From Gordonia jinghuaiqii (lineage in GTDB: Bacteria; Actinomycetota; Actinomycetes; Mycobacteriales; Mycobacteriaceae), in contig NZ_CP059491.1 of assembly GCF_014041935.1 (NCBI RefSeq), positions 2,294,001 through 2,358,000 of the forward strand: 64,000 bases of DNA, read 5' to 3'. The notes under the pieces were generated by a model that had not been told where the DNA came from, did no database searches, and worked only from the letters and a program-made list of their open reading frames with translations. The position numbers and the translations under genes are program-made. Shown piece after piece: positions 35,847 to 45,424 of the stretch (position 1 is its first letter; the number at the start of each line of letters is the position of its first letter).

Positions 35847-37589
35847 GTGATCACACGCATGTCGACCCTGTTCCTGCGGACCCTGCGCGACGACCCCGCC
35901 GACGCCGAGGTGCCGAGCCACAAGTTGCTGGTGAGAGCGGGCTACGTCCGCCGCGTCGCGCCCGGCGTGTACACGTGGCTCCCGCTGGGTCTGCGCGTAC
36001 TCAAGGCGATCGAGAACGTGGTCCGCGAGGAGATGAACGCCATCGGCGGTCAGGAGATCCTGCTGCCCGCGTTGCTGCCGCGTGAGCCGTACGACACCAC
36101 CAACCGCTGGACCGAGTACGGCGATGCACTGTTCCGACTCAAGGACCGCAAGGGCGCCGACATGCTCCTCGGGCCCACGCACGAGGAGCTGTTCGCCACC
36201 CTCGTCAAGAGCGAGTACTCGTCCTACAAGGACATGCCGGTCATCCTGTACCAGATCCAGACCAAGTACCGCGACGAGGAACGGCCCCGTGCCGGCATCC
36301 TGCGCGGCCGCGAGTTCGTGATGAAGGACGCCTACTCCTTCGACCTCGACGACGACGGACTGAAGAGGGCCTATGACGCCCATCGCGAGGCCTACCAGAA
36401 GATCTTCGAGCGCCTGCAGATCAGATACGTCATCGTGGCCGCCACGTCCGGCGCGATGGGCGGGAGCGCCTCCGAGGAGTTCCTGGCCGAATCCGAGGTC
36501 GGTGAGGACACCTTCGTGCGGTGCGTCGAGTCCGGCTACGCCGCCAATGTTGAGGCGGTCGTCACGAGGGCCCCGGAACCGAAGCCCTACGACGACCTGC
36601 CCGCCGCGCAGGTCCACGACACCCCGGACACGCCCACCATCGACACCCTGGTGGACTGGGCGAACGCGACCCTCGACCAGCAGTACACCGGCGCCGACAC
36701 GCTCAAGAACGTGATGGTGAAACTCCGTGCGCCAGGAGGCGACTGGGAGATCACCGGTGTCGGCGTGCCCGGCGACCGCGAGGTGGACCTCAAGCGCCTC
36801 GAGGCCTCCGTGGAACCCGCCGAGGTCGAGTTGCTCACCGACGCCGACTTCGCCGCCAACCCGTTCCTGGTCAAGGGTTACATCGGGCCGAAGGGTCTGG
36901 CCGCCAACGGAATCCGTTACCTCGTCGATCCGCGGGTGGTCGACGGGACGTCGTGGATCACCGGTGCCGATGCACCCGGGCGTCACTACGTCGGTCTCGT
37001 GGCCGGCCGGGACTTCACCCCCGACGGCACCGTCGAGGCCGCCGAGGTGCGTGACGGCGACCCGTCTCCCGACGGCGCCGGAGTGCTGGTCAGCGCCAAG
37101 GGAATCGAGATCGGGCACATCTTCCAGCTCGGCCAGAAGTACACCGACGCCTTCGAGGTCGACGTCCTCGGCGAGAACGGCAAGCCGGTACGCCTCACCC
37201 AGGGTTCGTACGGCGTCGGCGTGTCGCGCCTGGTGGCCGTGATCGCCGAGCAGTTCCACGACGACAAGGGCCTGCGCTGGCCGAAGTCGGTGGCGCCGTT
37301 CGCCGTTCACGTCGTCATCGCGAACAAGGACACCGCGGCGGTGGCCGGTGCGGAGAAGCTCGCCGCCGAGCTCGACGCGGCCGGACTCGAGGTACTGCTC
37401 GACGACCGGAAGGCCTCGCCCGGGGTGAAGTTCAAGGATGCCGAGCTGCTCGGGATGCCGACCGTCGTCGTGGTGGGCCGCGGCTACGCCAACGGCACCA
37501 TCGAGATCCGGGACCGGTTCACCGGCGAGGCCGCCGAGGTGGCCGTCGACGGTGCCGTCGATGCCGTGATCGCGGCCGCACGCGCCTGA
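35847..37589 (+). CDS. proS: Prolyl-tRNA synthetase (bacterial type)
   Basis: Class II aminoacyl-tRNA synthetase charging tRNA-Pro. The 580-residue length and the editing (INS) insertion between motifs 2 and 3 mark the bacterial type. Motif 2 appears around [26 protein letters not shown], and the C-terminal anticodon-binding domain contains [20 protein letters not shown]. Start is GTG, probably on a near-leaderless mRNA. In M. tuberculosis proS is next to efpA; here four genes separate them. Confidence 0.96.
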   Translation: MITRMSTLFLRTLRDDPADAEVPSHKLLVRAGYVRRVAPGVYTWLPLGLRVLKAIENVVREEMNAIGGQEILLPALLPREPYDTTNRWTEYGDALFRLKDRKGADMLLGPTHEELFATLVKSEYSSYKDMPVILYQIQTKYRDEERPRAGILRGREFVMKDAYSFDLDDDGLKRAYDAHREAYQKIFERLQIRYVIVAATSGAMGGSASEEFLAESEVGEDTFVRCVESGYAANVEAVVTRAPEPKPYDDLPAAQVHDTPDTPTIDTLVDWANATLDQQYTGADTLKNVMVKLRAPGGDWEITGVGVPGDREVDLKRLEASVEPAEVELLTDADFAANPFLVKGYIGPKGLAANGIRYLVDPRVVDGTSWITGADAPGRHYVGLVAGRDFTPDGTVEAAEVRDGDPSPDGAGVLVSAKGIEIGHIFQLGQKYTDAFEVDVLGENGKPVRLTQGSYGVGVSRLVAVIAEQFHDDKGLRWPKSVAPFAVHVVIANKDTAAVAGAEKLAAELDAAGLEVLLDDRKASPGVKFKDAELLGMPTVVVVGRGYANGTIEIRDRFTGEAAEVAVDGAVDAVIAAARA

Positions 37590-37614
37590 GATCGCCTGGG
37601 CGGCGGCAGAGTGC

Positions 37615-38088
37615 TCAACCGTCGACGGGGGACCCCGGGAACGCGACCGTGACCGGGGTTTCCCGCAGGGCCGCACGCCAGCCGGCGGCGCGGACCGCCG
37701 ACTCGGTGAGCCCGTCGACCCCGATACGCCGGCCGGTCTCGTTCCCGGCCTTCTCCAGCAGCGCGCGGTAGGCGCGCGCGCAGTCCTCCTCGGCGGCGAG
37801 TGCCGCGCGCGCCGCCGATTCGGGGCCGGTGACCTCGACCGGCAGCGTGTAACCCGCCGCGGGTAAGGGCGGCGTGTCACCTGCGGCGACGATGGCGCGG
37901 TCGATCTCGTCGCGTCGTGCGCGGTGCTCCGCGGCGTTCTCGGCGACGGTGCGTCTGCGGGCGGCCGCCACGAAGGCGGTGATCACGCCGTAGGTGAAGA
38001 TCGCCGCGTTCTCGGCGTCGGCCGCCACCGCCAGCGGATCGTCGGACACCCCGCCGGCGGGCGCACGGGTACTCATCGGTGTGGTCAT
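37615..38088 (-). CDS. Ferritin-like DUF4439 protein
   Basis: A 157-residue helical protein of the DUF4439 ferritin-like group, with long Ala-rich helices and Glu/Tyr residues spaced as in four-helix bundles (DAENAAIFTYGVITAF and ALAAEEDCARAYRALLE). Whether it binds metal is unknown. Its ATG overlaps the stop of the upstream lipoprotein gene, and both lie between proS and rimP, the place of Rv2844 and Rv2843 in M. tuberculosis. The upstream partner also ends in a related helical domain, so the two proteins may form a complex; that is inference. Confidence 0.78.
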   Translation of the reverse strand: MTTPMSTRAPAGGVSDDPLAVAADAENAAIFTYGVITAFVAAARRRTVAENAAEHRARRDEIDRAIVAAGDTPPLPAAGYTLPVEVTGPESAARAALAAEEDCARAYRALLEKAGNETGRRIGVDGLTESAVRAAGWRAALRETPVTVAFPGSPVDG

Positions 38089-38591
38089 GCCAGTTGAACC
38101 TCTCGCATCGAGGTGACGGCGGCGGCGATGGAGCCCGCCAGACCCGCCGGATACCCGGCGGTGGTGATCGCGATGTCGTGCGCCTGTTCACCCGAGGCGC
38201 CGAGGTCGGCGCGCAACCGCTCGAGGGTCGGCGCGGGCGCGGGTGGGGCCGACGTCGCGGGGGTCTTGTCGATCGACGCGGCGACCTCCTGATCGAGTCG
38301 CGTGATCTCCTCACGGACCGCTCGTGCGTGCCGGGCACGCTGGTCGGCGACCACGGTGAGGGCGGCCGCGTAACCGGATTCGACGGCGGCAAGGCCGCGC
38401 GCGGTGGCCTCGTCGGCGAGCGCCGATCGGACCAGGGGTGTCAGCGACTCGGCGAGCAGTGTCTCCTCGGACGGGCCCGTGCTGCATCCGGCAAGTCCGA
38501 CGACTCCGGCGCCGGCCACGGCTACTCCGGCGACGAGTCCGCCACGGAGAACTGTGCGGCGGTCGATCGGGGGCTGGGTCACCCGGGACAT
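38085..38591 (-). CDS. Putative lipoprotein with Tat-like signal (Rv2843-like)
   Basis: A 168-residue exported protein. The N-terminus has a twin-arginine-like stretch DRRTVLRGGLVAG, a hydrophobic core and a lipobox GLAGC, so it is probably lipidated and exported, possibly by Tat. The mature part is helical and Ala-rich, followed by a Pro-rich linker PATSAPPAPAPT and a short C-terminal helical part. The ATG at 38591 is chosen because it creates the signal peptide; a longer frame into rimP is spurious. It is co-translated with the DUF4439 protein. Function unknown. Confidence 0.75.
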   Translation of the reverse strand: MSRVTQPPIDRRTVLRGGLVAGVAVAGAGVVGLAGCSTGPSEETLLAESLTPLVRSALADEATARGLAAVESGYAAALTVVADQRARHARAVREEITRLDQEVAASIDKTPATSAPPAPAPTLERLRADLGASGEQAHDIAITTAGYPAGLAGSIAAAVTSMREVQLA

Positions 38592-38662
38592 GATGCCAGC
38601 ACCCGCACGGGTGGTCGGCGCGCGCCGCCGCGAGGGTGGTCGGAGCACACCCGACGATCCAC

Positions 38663-38668
38663 TAGGAT
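38663..38668 (+). promoter_or_regulatory. Candidate -10 element (TAGGAT) for the rimP-nusA operon
   Basis: TAGGAT fits TANNNT, 63 bases before the rimP ATG, leaving room for a short leader with a ribosome binding site (GAGGGGAG). No clear -35 is seen. Confidence 0.3.
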
Positions 38669-38730
38669 GTGTCGAAGCAACGACGTGCGACATCCCGCAC
38701 GGCCCGACAACTGAAGACGAGGGGAGTGGC

Positions 38731-39321
38731 ATGCCGATCAGCCCGACGCAAGTGCGCGATCTCGTCGAAAAGGTTGTCGCCGGAAGAGGATTCGATCTCG
38801 AAGAGGTCGAGGTGCGCAACCGGGACGGGCAGGATGAGGTGTCGGTCGTGGTCGACCGCGACGGCGGAAGCGACCTCGACGTCCTCGCCGGACTCAGCAA
38901 CGAGATCTCCGACGCGCTCGACGCCGCACCGGAACTCGCCGACCTCGCATACGTGCTCGAGGTCACCTCGCGTGGCGTCGACCGCCCGCTGACCCACCCT
39001 CGGCACTGGCGCCGCAACGTCGGCCGTCGGGTCGCCATCGATGTCGCACCAGATGTCACCGACGACGAGCCGGGCGCGGACGCGACGGGCCGGACCGTGA
39101 CCGGACGCATCGGCCGGTTGCTCGACGATCCCGCCACCCGGGTCGAGGTCGTCGTGAACCATCGCGGTCGGATCGCCGTGGAGACGATCGACCTCGATGC
39201 CGTCACCAAGGCTGTCGTGCAGGTCGATTTCTCTCAGCCGAGTACCCGGGAACTGGAATTGTGCGGCCTCGACGCCGACGAGATAGAACAGCGCCGCTCC
39301 GTGCGGCAGCAGGACAAGTGA
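38731..39321 (+). CDS. rimP: Ribosome maturation factor RimP
   Basis: Assists maturation of the 30S subunit. The 196-residue protein has the N-terminal RimP domain with [14 protein letters not shown] and the conserved [20 protein letters not shown], followed by an Sm-like C-terminal domain with an acidic insertion ([13 protein letters not shown]). The ATG at 38731 follows a GAGGGGAG ribosome binding site. First gene of the rimP-nusA cluster, with nusA 17 bases downstream. Confidence 0.93.
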   Translation: MPISPTQVRDLVEKVVAGRGFDLEEVEVRNRDGQDEVSVVVDRDGGSDLDVLAGLSNEISDALDAAPELADLAYVLEVTSRGVDRPLTHPRHWRRNVGRRVAIDVAPDVTDDEPGADATGRTVTGRIGRLLDDPATRVEVVVNHRGRIAVETIDLDAVTKAVVQVDFSQPSTRELELCGLDADEIEQRRSVRQQDK

Positions 39322-39338
39322 ATAGGAGTCACGACCTC

Positions 39339-40358
39339 ATGAACATCGACATCGCCGCCCTGCGGATGATCGAGGCGGACAAGGGCATCTCGATCGAGAC
39401 GGTCATCACCGCGATCGAGACGGCGCTGATCACCGCCTACCGTCACACCGACGGCTTCGCGCCACACGCCCGCGTCGACGTCAACCGCAAGACCGGTGCC
39501 GTCCGGGTGATGGCACAGGAACTCGACAGCAACGGTGACGTCGTCCACGAATGGGACGACACCCCCGAGGGATTCGGACGCATCGCCGCGACCACGGCGC
39601 GCCAGGTCATCCTGCAGCGCCTGCGCGATGCCGAGAACGAGAAGAACTTCGGCGACCTCGTGGCACACGAGGGCGAGATCGTCGGCGGCGTCGTGCAGCA
39701 GGACTCGCGCGCGAATGCCCGCGGCATGGTCGTGGTCCAGATCGGCAGCGACGCCAACAGCACCGAGGGAATCATCCCGTCCGCGGAACAGGTGCCCGGT
39801 GAGGTGTACACCCACGGTGACCGCATCAAGTGCTACGTGGTCGGTGTGACCCGGGGACAGCGCGGCCCGCAGATCACCCTGTCGCGGACGCACCCCAACC
39901 TGGTGCGCAAGCTGTTCTCCCTCGAGGTCCCCGAGATCGAGGACGGCTCGGTCGAGATCGTCGCCGTCGCCCGCGAGGCCGGCCACCGGTCGAAGATCGC
40001 CGTGCACACCGGTGTCGCCGGTCTCAACGCGAAGGGCGCCTGCATCGGGCCGATGGGGCAGCGCGTGCGCAACGTGATGAGCGAACTGGCCGGCGAGAAG
40101 ATCGACATCATCGACTACGACACCGACCCCGCGGTGTTCGTCGGGAATGCATTGTCGCCGGCGAAGGTTGTGTCGGTGACCGTGGTCGACGCCGAGGCGA
40201 AGGCCGCACGGGTCATCGTTCCGGATTATCAGCTGTCGCTGGCTATCGGCAAAGAGGGTCAGAACGCGCGACTCGCCGCGCGTTTGACCGGCTGGCGGAT
40301 CGACATCCGTTCCGACGCCGCGCCGGCGGTCGACGAGGCGGACGAGGACCGCGGGTGA
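39339..40358 (+). CDS. nusA: Transcription termination/antitermination factor NusA
   Basis: Binds RNA polymerase and nascent RNA, affecting pausing and rRNA antitermination. The 339-residue protein shows the N-terminal polymerase-binding domain ([18 protein letters not shown]), an S1 domain (about 105-175) and two KH domains with [16 protein letters not shown] and [17 protein letters not shown]. It lacks the C-terminal acidic repeats of E. coli NusA, which is normal for Actinobacteria. An AGGAGT site lies upstream. Confidence 0.96.
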   Translation: MNIDIAALRMIEADKGISIETVITAIETALITAYRHTDGFAPHARVDVNRKTGAVRVMAQELDSNGDVVHEWDDTPEGFGRIAATTARQVILQRLRDAENEKNFGDLVAHEGEIVGGVVQQDSRANARGMVVVQIGSDANSTEGIIPSAEQVPGEVYTHGDRIKCYVVGVTRGQRGPQITLSRTHPNLVRKLFSLEVPEIEDGSVEIVAVAREAGHRSKIAVHTGVAGLNAKGACIGPMGQRVRNVMSELAGEKIDIIDYDTDPAVFVGNALSPAKVVSVTVVDAEAKAARVIVPDYQLSLAIGKEGQNARLAARLTGWRIDIRSDAAPAVDEADEDRG

Positions 40359-40391
40359 GGAGCCGATTGTTCCCTGGCCGCTCGGTCGCGC

Positions 40392-40397
40392 TAGACT
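40392..40397 (+). promoter_or_regulatory. Candidate -10 element (TAGACT) for ylxR
   Basis: TAGACT ends five bases before the ylxR ATG; a TTGTTC at 40367-40372 may act as -35 with a long 19-base spacer. This would start a leaderless transcript inside the rimP-nusA-ylxR-infB cluster. Confidence 0.4.
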
Positions 40398-40402
40398 GAT
40401 CG

Positions 40403-40714
40403 ATGGTTCAGCAATCCGCCCCCAGCACGTCAACCAGCAGCACTCCGACACGGATGTGCATCGGTTGCCGGCAGCGGGCAGAGACCAGCGAGTTGGTACG
40501 TGTCGTCGCGCAGCAGAGCGAGGCCACCCCGGCTGTGGTGGTCGACACCGCGAAGACCATGCCGGGACGAGGCGCGTGGCTGCACGCGCGGACGGAGTGC
40601 ATCTCCACCGCGACGCGACGCAAGGCCTTCGCCTCGGCACTCCGGGCCCCCGGTCTGACCGTGGACCCGGACGATCTCACCGAACAGCTCGGTGCGATCA
40701 CCACCATTGGATGA
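40403..40714 (+). CDS. ylxR: YlxR family RNA-binding protein (DUF448)
   Basis: A 103-residue basic protein of the YlxR family, found between nusA and infB in most Gram-positive bacteria. The conserved segment is RMCIGCRQRAETSELVRVVA, and GRGAWLHARTECISTATRRKAF carries the basic RNA-binding face. The first 16 residues are a Ser/Thr-rich tail. Reported roles include nucleoid association and RNase P interaction in other species; its function here is not shown. Likely leaderless. Confidence 0.88.
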   Translation: MVQQSAPSTSTSSTPTRMCIGCRQRAETSELVRVVAQQSEATPAVVVDTAKTMPGRGAWLHARTECISTATRRKAFASALRAPGLTVDPDDLTEQLGAITTIG

Positions 40715-40836
40715 CTCCCCGGAGTCGGAACAGGTAGCAGAAGACATGAGCACACCGTGAAGTCACGATGAGCATGTACCGGACATAAATCGAGGCCGTA
40801 GCGGGTTAGCCGCTTGGCCTCCAAGTGAGGAGAGCA

Positions 40837-43800
40837 GTGGCAGGCAAAGCCCGCGTGCACGAACTGGCCAAAGAACTCGGCGTCACGAGCAAACAGGTGC
40901 TCGAGCGTCTGAAGGAACAGGGCGAGTTCGTCAAATCGGCATCGTCGACGGTAGAGGCCCCAGTGGCCCGTCGACTGCGTGAATCGTTCCCCGGTCAAGA
41001 CGGTGGAGCCCCCAAGAGCAGTGCACAGGACGCAAAGGCGTCGGCCACTCCCGGCCCGCGTCAGTCCGCCAAGCCCGGACCCAAGCCGTCCGGCGGCGCA
41101 GGCGCGCCCAAGCCGGGTGCCCCCGCGGCACCTGCAGCAGGTCGTCCGGGACCCCGACCGGGTGCGCCCGAGTCCGAGGCACCCCAGACCGCCGCAGCCC
41201 AGACCGCCGCAGCCCAGACCGCTGCAGCACAGACGGCTGCACCGCAGACCGCTGCAGCCCAGACGGCTGCACCGGCCGCACCCCAGACCGGTGCACCCCG
41301 GACTGGCCCCAAGCCCGGCGGACCGAGGCCCGGTCCCGCCGCACCCGTGGAGGCCCCTCCCGCCGCTCCTGCGCCCGCCGCAGAGCGTCCGGCTCCCGAG
41401 GCCACCCCAGCGGCACCCGCACCGCAGGCCCCGGCCGCGTCGGCAGCACCCGCTGCTCCGACGACACCCCCGGCCCCGCGTCCCGCAGGCCCCAAGCCGG
41501 GTCCGCGTGCCCCGCGCGTGGGTAACAACCCGTACTCGTCGGCGCCCGCGCCGGCACCTCGTCCGGCAGCCCGGCCCGCTCCGGGTCAGGGTGGTCCCCG
41601 TCCCGCCGGTGGTCGTCCCGGCCCCGCCGGTCAGGGTGGTCCCCGTCCCGCCGGTGGCCGTCCCGGCCCCGCCGGCCAGGGTGGTCCCCGTCCCAATCCG
41701 GGCAACATGCCCCCGCGCCCCAGCCCGGGTGCCATGCCTTCGCGTGCCGCACGCCCTGACGCCCGTCCGGGTGGTCGTGGCGGAGCAGGCGGCGGTCGTG
41801 GCGGCCCCGGTGGCGGTGGCGGCGGTTACCGCGGTGGCGGTGCTCCCGGTGGTGCACCGGGCGGCGGCGCTCCCGCCGGTGGTTTCCGCGGACGTCCCGG
41901 TGGCGGTGGCGGCGGTAACCGCGGTCGCGGCGGAGCCGCAGGCGCCTTCGGACGTCCCGGCGGTGCTCCGCGCAGGGGTCGCAAGTCCAAGCGTGCAAAA
42001 CGCGCCGAGTACGAGAACATGCAGGCTCCGGCCGTCGGTGGCGTCCGGTTGCCGCGTGGCAACGGCGAGGTCATCCGCCTCGCCCGCGGTGCGTCGCTCT
42101 CGGACTTCGCGGACAAGATCGACGCCAACCCGTCGTCGCTGGTCCAGGCGCTGTTCAACCTCGGCGAGATGGTGACGGCGACAGAGTCGGTCAACGACGA
42201 GACGCTCGAGCTGCTCGGCTCGGAGATGAACTACCGCGTCCAGGTCGTCAGCCCCGAAGACGAGGACCGCGAGCTGCTCGACAGCTTCGACCTCACCTAC
42301 GGCGAGGACGAGGGCGGCGAGGAAGATCTTGCGCAGCGTCCGCCGGTGGTCACCGTCATGGGCCACGTCGATCACGGTAAGACCCGATTGCTCGACACGA
42401 TCCGTAAGGCCAACGTCCGTGAGGGCGAGGCCGGCGGCATCACCCAGCACATCGGTGCCTACCAGGTGAACACCCACCTCAACGGTGAAGATCGCCTGAT
42501 CACGTTCATCGACACCCCGGGTCACGAGGCGTTCACCGCCATGCGTGCCCGTGGTGCCAAGGCCACCGACATCGCGATCCTCGTGGTCGCAGCCGACGAC
42601 GGTGTCATGCCGCAGACGGTGGAGGCGGTCAACCACGCCCAGGCAGCAGATGTGCCGATCGTGGTCGCGGTGAACAAGATCGACAAGGAAGGCGCCGATC
42701 CGCAGAAGATCCGCGGACAGCTGGCCGAGTACGGCCTGATCCCCGAGGAGTACGGCGGCGACGCCATGTTCGTCGACATCTCGGCCAAGCAGGGCGAGAA
42801 CATCGACGCGCTGCTCGAAGCCGTCCTGCTCACCGCGGACGCCTCGCTCGACCTGCGTGCCAACCCGGACATGGACGCCCAGGGTGTGGCCATCGAGGCC
42901 CACCTCGACCGCGGCCGCGGCCCGGTGGCGACCGTGCTGGTCCAGCGCGGCACGCTCAAGGTCGGCGACTCGATCGTCGCCGGTGACGCCTACGGTCGTG
43001 TCCGTCGCATGGTCGATGAGCACGGCGTCGACGTGCCCGAGGCACTGCCGTCGCGTCCGGTCCAGGTCATCGGTTTCACCTCGGTTCCCGGTGCAGGCGA
43101 CAACCTGCTCGTGGTCGAGGAGGACCGCATCGCCCGGCAGATCGCCGACCGGCGCAATGCGCGTAAGCGCAACGCGCTGGCCGCACGCAGCCGCAAGCGG
43201 ATCAGCCTGGAAGACCTGGATTCGGCTCTCAAGGAGACCAGCCAGCTCAACCTCATCCTCAAGGGTGACAACTCGGGTACGGTCGAGGCCCTCGAAGAGG
43301 CTCTGCTGAACATCGAGATGGGCGACGAGGTCTCGTTGCGGATCATCGACCGCGGTGTCGGTGGTGTCACCGAGACCAACGTCAACCTGGCCGCGGCGTC
43401 GGAGGCGATCATCATCGGCTTCAACGTCCGCGCGGAGGGCAAGGCCACCGAGCTGGCCAACCGCGAGGGCGTAGACATCCGGTACTACTCGGTGATCTAC
43501 CAGGCCATCGACGAGATCGAGAGCGCGCTCAAGGGCATGCTCAAGCCGATCTACGAAGAGGTGGAGCTCGGCCGCGCCGAGATCCGCGCCATCTTCAAGT
43601 CGTCGAAGATCGGCAACATCGCCGGTTGTCTCGTGCAGTCGGGCATCATGCGTCGCAACGCCAAGGCCCGCCTGCTGCGTGACAACGTCGTGGTTGCCGA
43701 GAACCTCACGGTGTCCTCGCTCAAGCGCGAGAAGGATGACGCCACCGAGGTTCGCGAAGGCTACGAATGTGGTCTCACGCTGACGTACTCGGACATCAAG

Positions 43801-43851
43801 GTGGGAGACGTGATCGAGACCTACGAGCTGCGTGAGAAGCCGCGCGACTGA
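40837..43851 (+). CDS. infB: Translation initiation factor IF-2
   Basis: GTPase that delivers fMet-tRNA to the 30S subunit and promotes subunit joining. The 1004-residue protein is large because of a low-complexity N-terminal region (about 50-390) rich in Pro, Ala and Gly, including six [10 protein letters not shown] units, a 45-base repeat and an Arg-Gly-rich stretch. The GTPase domain has GHVDHGKT (509-516), DTPGHEAF and NKID, followed by the beta-barrel and fMet-tRNA-binding domains. The GTG start at 40837 follows GTGAGGAGAG. No obvious promoter in the 122 bases after ylxR. Confidence 0.97.
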   Translation: MAGKARVHELAKELGVTSKQVLERLKEQGEFVKSASSTVEAPVARRLRESFPGQDGGAPKSSAQDAKASATPGPRQSAKPGPKPSGGAGAPKPGAPAAPAAGRPGPRPGAPESEAPQTAAAQTAAAQTAAAQTAAPQTAAAQTAAPAAPQTGAPRTGPKPGGPRPGPAAPVEAPPAAPAPAAERPAPEATPAAPAPQAPAASAAPAAPTTPPAPRPAGPKPGPRAPRVGNNPYSSAPAPAPRPAARPAPGQGGPRPAGGRPGPAGQGGPRPAGGRPGPAGQGGPRPNPGNMPPRPSPGAMPSRAARPDARPGGRGGAGGGRGGPGGGGGGYRGGGAPGGAPGGGAPAGGFRGRPGGGGGGNRGRGGAAGAFGRPGGAPRRGRKSKRAKRAEYENMQAPAVGGVRLPRGNGEVIRLARGASLSDFADKIDANPSSLVQALFNLGEMVTATESVNDETLELLGSEMNYRVQVVSPEDEDRELLDSFDLTYGEDEGGEEDLAQRPPVVTVMGHVDHGKTRLLDTIRKANVREGEAGGITQHIGAYQVNTHLNGEDRLITFIDTPGHEAFTAMRARGAKATDIAILVVAADDGVMPQTVEAVNHAQAADVPIVVAVNKIDKEGADPQKIRGQLAEYGLIPEEYGGDAMFVDISAKQGENIDALLEAVLLTADASLDLRANPDMDAQGVAIEAHLDRGRGPVATVLVQRGTLKVGDSIVAGDAYGRVRRMVDEHGVDVPEALPSRPVQVIGFTSVPGAGDNLLVVEEDRIARQIADRRNARKRNALAARSRKRISLEDLDSALKETSQLNLILKGDNSGTVEALEEALLNIEMGDEVSLRIIDRGVGGVTETNVNLAAASEAIIIGFNVRAEGKATELANREGVDIRYYSVIYQAIDEIESALKGMLKPIYEEVELGRAEIRAIFKSSKIGNIAGCLVQSGIMRRNAKARLLRDNVVVAENLTVSSLKREKDDATEVREGYECGLTLTYSDIKVGDVIETYELREKPRD
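41185..41274 (+). repeat. Six 15-bp tandem repeats in infB
   Basis: Six in-frame units of the type CAGACCGCTGCAGCC with synonymous changes, encoding QTAAA or QTAAP. They form part of the disordered IF-2 N-terminus. Confidence 0.9.
41587..41694 (+). repeat. 45-bp tandem repeat in infB
   Basis: Two nearly identical 45-base units (41587-41631, 41632-41676; one base differs near the middle and one at the end) and a partial third (41677-41694), encoding [16 protein letters not shown] Gly-rich, Arg-Gly stretch follows to about 41940. Confidence 0.88.
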
Positions 43852-43894
43852 TCGCGTGAGCTGCTGACACTGCTCGTCCGACATCTCGACCCGC

Positions 43895-43937
43895 TGCCGT
43901 GCGCGCCGTTCCTGTGGAAGGGACGGCGCGCGCGGCA
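43895..43937 (+). terminator. 18-bp hairpin between infB and rbfA
   Basis: Arms 43895-43912 and 43920-43937 pair over 18 positions (a few G-U) around the loop TGTGGAA. No U tract follows. It may be a terminator of the actinobacterial type, an attenuator or an RNase processing site. Confidence 0.55.
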
Positions 43938-43958
43938 CCGTTACGAAAGGACTCTGCG

Positions 43959-44471
43959 ATGGCTGATCCGGCACGCGCACAACGCATGGCCAAGCGGATC
44001 TCGTCGATCGTCGCATCGGCGATCGCCTCCGAGATCAAGGATCCGCGACTGGCATATGTGACGGTCACCGACTCGCGGGTGACCAACGATCTGCACGACG
44101 CGACGATCTACTACACCGTGATGGGCGAATCCATCGACGCCGAACCCGATTACGAGGCTGCGGCGGCCGGGCTGGCCAAGGCCACCGGTGTGCTGCGGTC
44201 CAAGGTCGGCGCCGGCACCGGGGTGCGTTTCACCCCGACGCTGCGTTTCGTCCTCGACACGGTGCCCGACGCGGCCCGGCAGATGGAAGAGCTGGTCGCC
44301 CGCGCCCGCGCGAACGACGAACTCGTCGCCCGCCGGGCGGCGGAGGCCTCGCCCGCCGGCGAGGCCGACCCCTACCGTTCGGCGGAGGACGGGGACTCGA
44401 CAGGCGGGGACTCGACAGGCGGGGACTCGACAGGCGGGGACTCGACCGGCGAGGCCGGTCGGGGAGAGTGA
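43959..44471 (+). CDS. rbfA: Ribosome-binding factor A
   Basis: Binds the 30S precursor and helps 16S rRNA maturation. The first 120 residues are the KH-type RbfA domain with [39 protein letters not shown] and [11 protein letters not shown]. The 170-residue protein ends with a tail of four GDSTG units encoded by a 15-base tandem repeat, then GEAGRGE. The ATG at 43959 follows GAAAGG, immediately after the large hairpin. The stop region overlaps the DHH gene start (GTGA). Confidence 0.94.
   Translation: MADPARAQRMAKRISSIVASAIASEIKDPRLAYVTVTDSRVTNDLHDATIYYTVMGESIDAEPDYEAAAAGLAKATGVLRSKVGAGTGVRFTPTLRFVLDTVPDAARQMEELVARARANDELVARRAAEASPAGEADPYRSAEDGDSTGGDSTGGDSTGGDSTGEAGRGE
44391..44450 (+). repeat. 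Four 15-bp tandem repeats at the 3' end of rbfA
   Basis: GGGGACTCGACAGGC occurs three times exactly and a fourth time with one change (ACCGGC), at 44391, 44406, 44421 and 44436. Encodes GDSTG repeats. Confidence 0.92.
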
Positions 44472-45424
44472 GCCGTTCCTCGAGCGCGGCGATCGCCGCG
44501 AGGCTGGCCTCCGCGACCGCGGTGACCATCTGTTGTCATGTCCGCCCCGATGCGGACACGATCGGCAGCGGTCTGGCGTTGGGGCTGGCCCTCGACCGTC
44601 GTGGGGTCGACGTCGAGGTCTCCTATCCCGGCGCCGAGCAACTCCCTGCGTCGCTCGCGGGTCTGCCGGGCAGCAAGTTGCTGTGCGCGCCGGCGCAGGT
44701 CGTCGGGCACCCGCTGGTGGTGGCGGTTGACGCCGCCACCCTCGGGCGCCTCGAGACGCTCGGCGAGACGTTCAGCCGGGCGGAGACCTCGATCACCATC
44801 GATCACCACGCCTCCAATCCCGGCTTCGGTGACCTCGACCTGATCGATCCGGCGGCCGACTGCACCGCCGTGCTGGTTCTCGACGTGCTCGACGAGCTCG
44901 GCGTCGCGCTCGACGCCGACATCGCGACCTGCATCTATGCCGGACTGAGCACGGACACGGGTTCTTTCCGGTGGGCCCGGGCGGAGTCCTTCAGGGTGGC
45001 CGCGCGGCTGTTGGAGGCCGGCGTCGACGCGCGCAAGTGGAGTCGGGTGCTGTTCGACTCGCATCCGTTTCCGTGGCTCTCGATGATGGCCCGTGTCCTG
45101 GCGTCGGCCCAGCTCGAACCCGCTGCCTGCAACGGCGAGGGTCTGGTCTACGCGGTCGTCGATCACGAGGCCCTTGCCGGCATGAGCTGGGAGGAGTCCG
45201 AGAGCGTCATCGACACCGTCCGCACCACCCGTGAAGCCGAAGTGGCCGCGGTGTTCAAGGAGGGCGAACCGGGCACCTGGACGGTGTCCCTGCGATCCAA
45301 GGACACCGTCGACCTCGTACCCATCGCACGGTCCCACGGCGGCGGCGGACACCGCCAGGCCTCGGGCTACAGCGACACCGGCACCGCCGACGAGGTCGTC
45401 GCGAGGCTGTTGGAGTCGCTCTGA
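44468..45424 (+). CDS. nrnA: DHH/DHHA1 phosphoesterase (NrnA-like, Rv2837c type)
   Basis: A 318-residue DHH-DHHA1 enzyme. Metal-binding motifs are [13 protein letters not shown], the VVAVDAA segment and ITIDHHASN; the C-terminal DHHA1 motif is [10 protein letters not shown]. In M. tuberculosis the orthologue Rv2837c degrades c-di-AMP and pAp/nanoRNA. The GTG start overlaps rbfA, and the stop overlaps the proposed CTG start of the MATE gene (CTGA). The gene therefore sits in a tightly packed block of ribosome maturation and nucleotide turnover. Confidence 0.92.
   Translation: MSRSSSAAIAARLASATAVTICCHVRPDADTIGSGLALGLALDRRGVDVEVSYPGAEQLPASLAGLPGSKLLCAPAQVVGHPLVVAVDAATLGRLETLGETFSRAETSITIDHHASNPGFGDLDLIDPAADCTAVLVLDVLDELGVALDADIATCIYAGLSTDTGSFRWARAESFRVAARLLEAGVDARKWSRVLFDSHPFPWLSMMARVLASAQLEPAACNGEGLVYAVVDHEALAGMSWEESESVIDTVRTTREAEVAAVFKEGEPGTWTVSLRSKDTVDLVPIARSHGGGGHRQASGYSDTGTADEVVARLLESL

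Noticed and set aside
35819..35923. Longer N-terminus for yaaA reaching into proS
   Set aside because: YaaA proteins start at the LVILPPSETKS segment; the extra residues are antisense to proS.
41185..41274. CRISPR-like array
   Set aside because: The repeats are contiguous, in frame and encode QTAAA units; there are no spacers.
40408..44016. 1202-codon open frame on the minus strand across ylxR, infB and rbfA
   Set aside because: Antisense to conserved translation genes; low-complexity content mirrors the IF-2 repeats.
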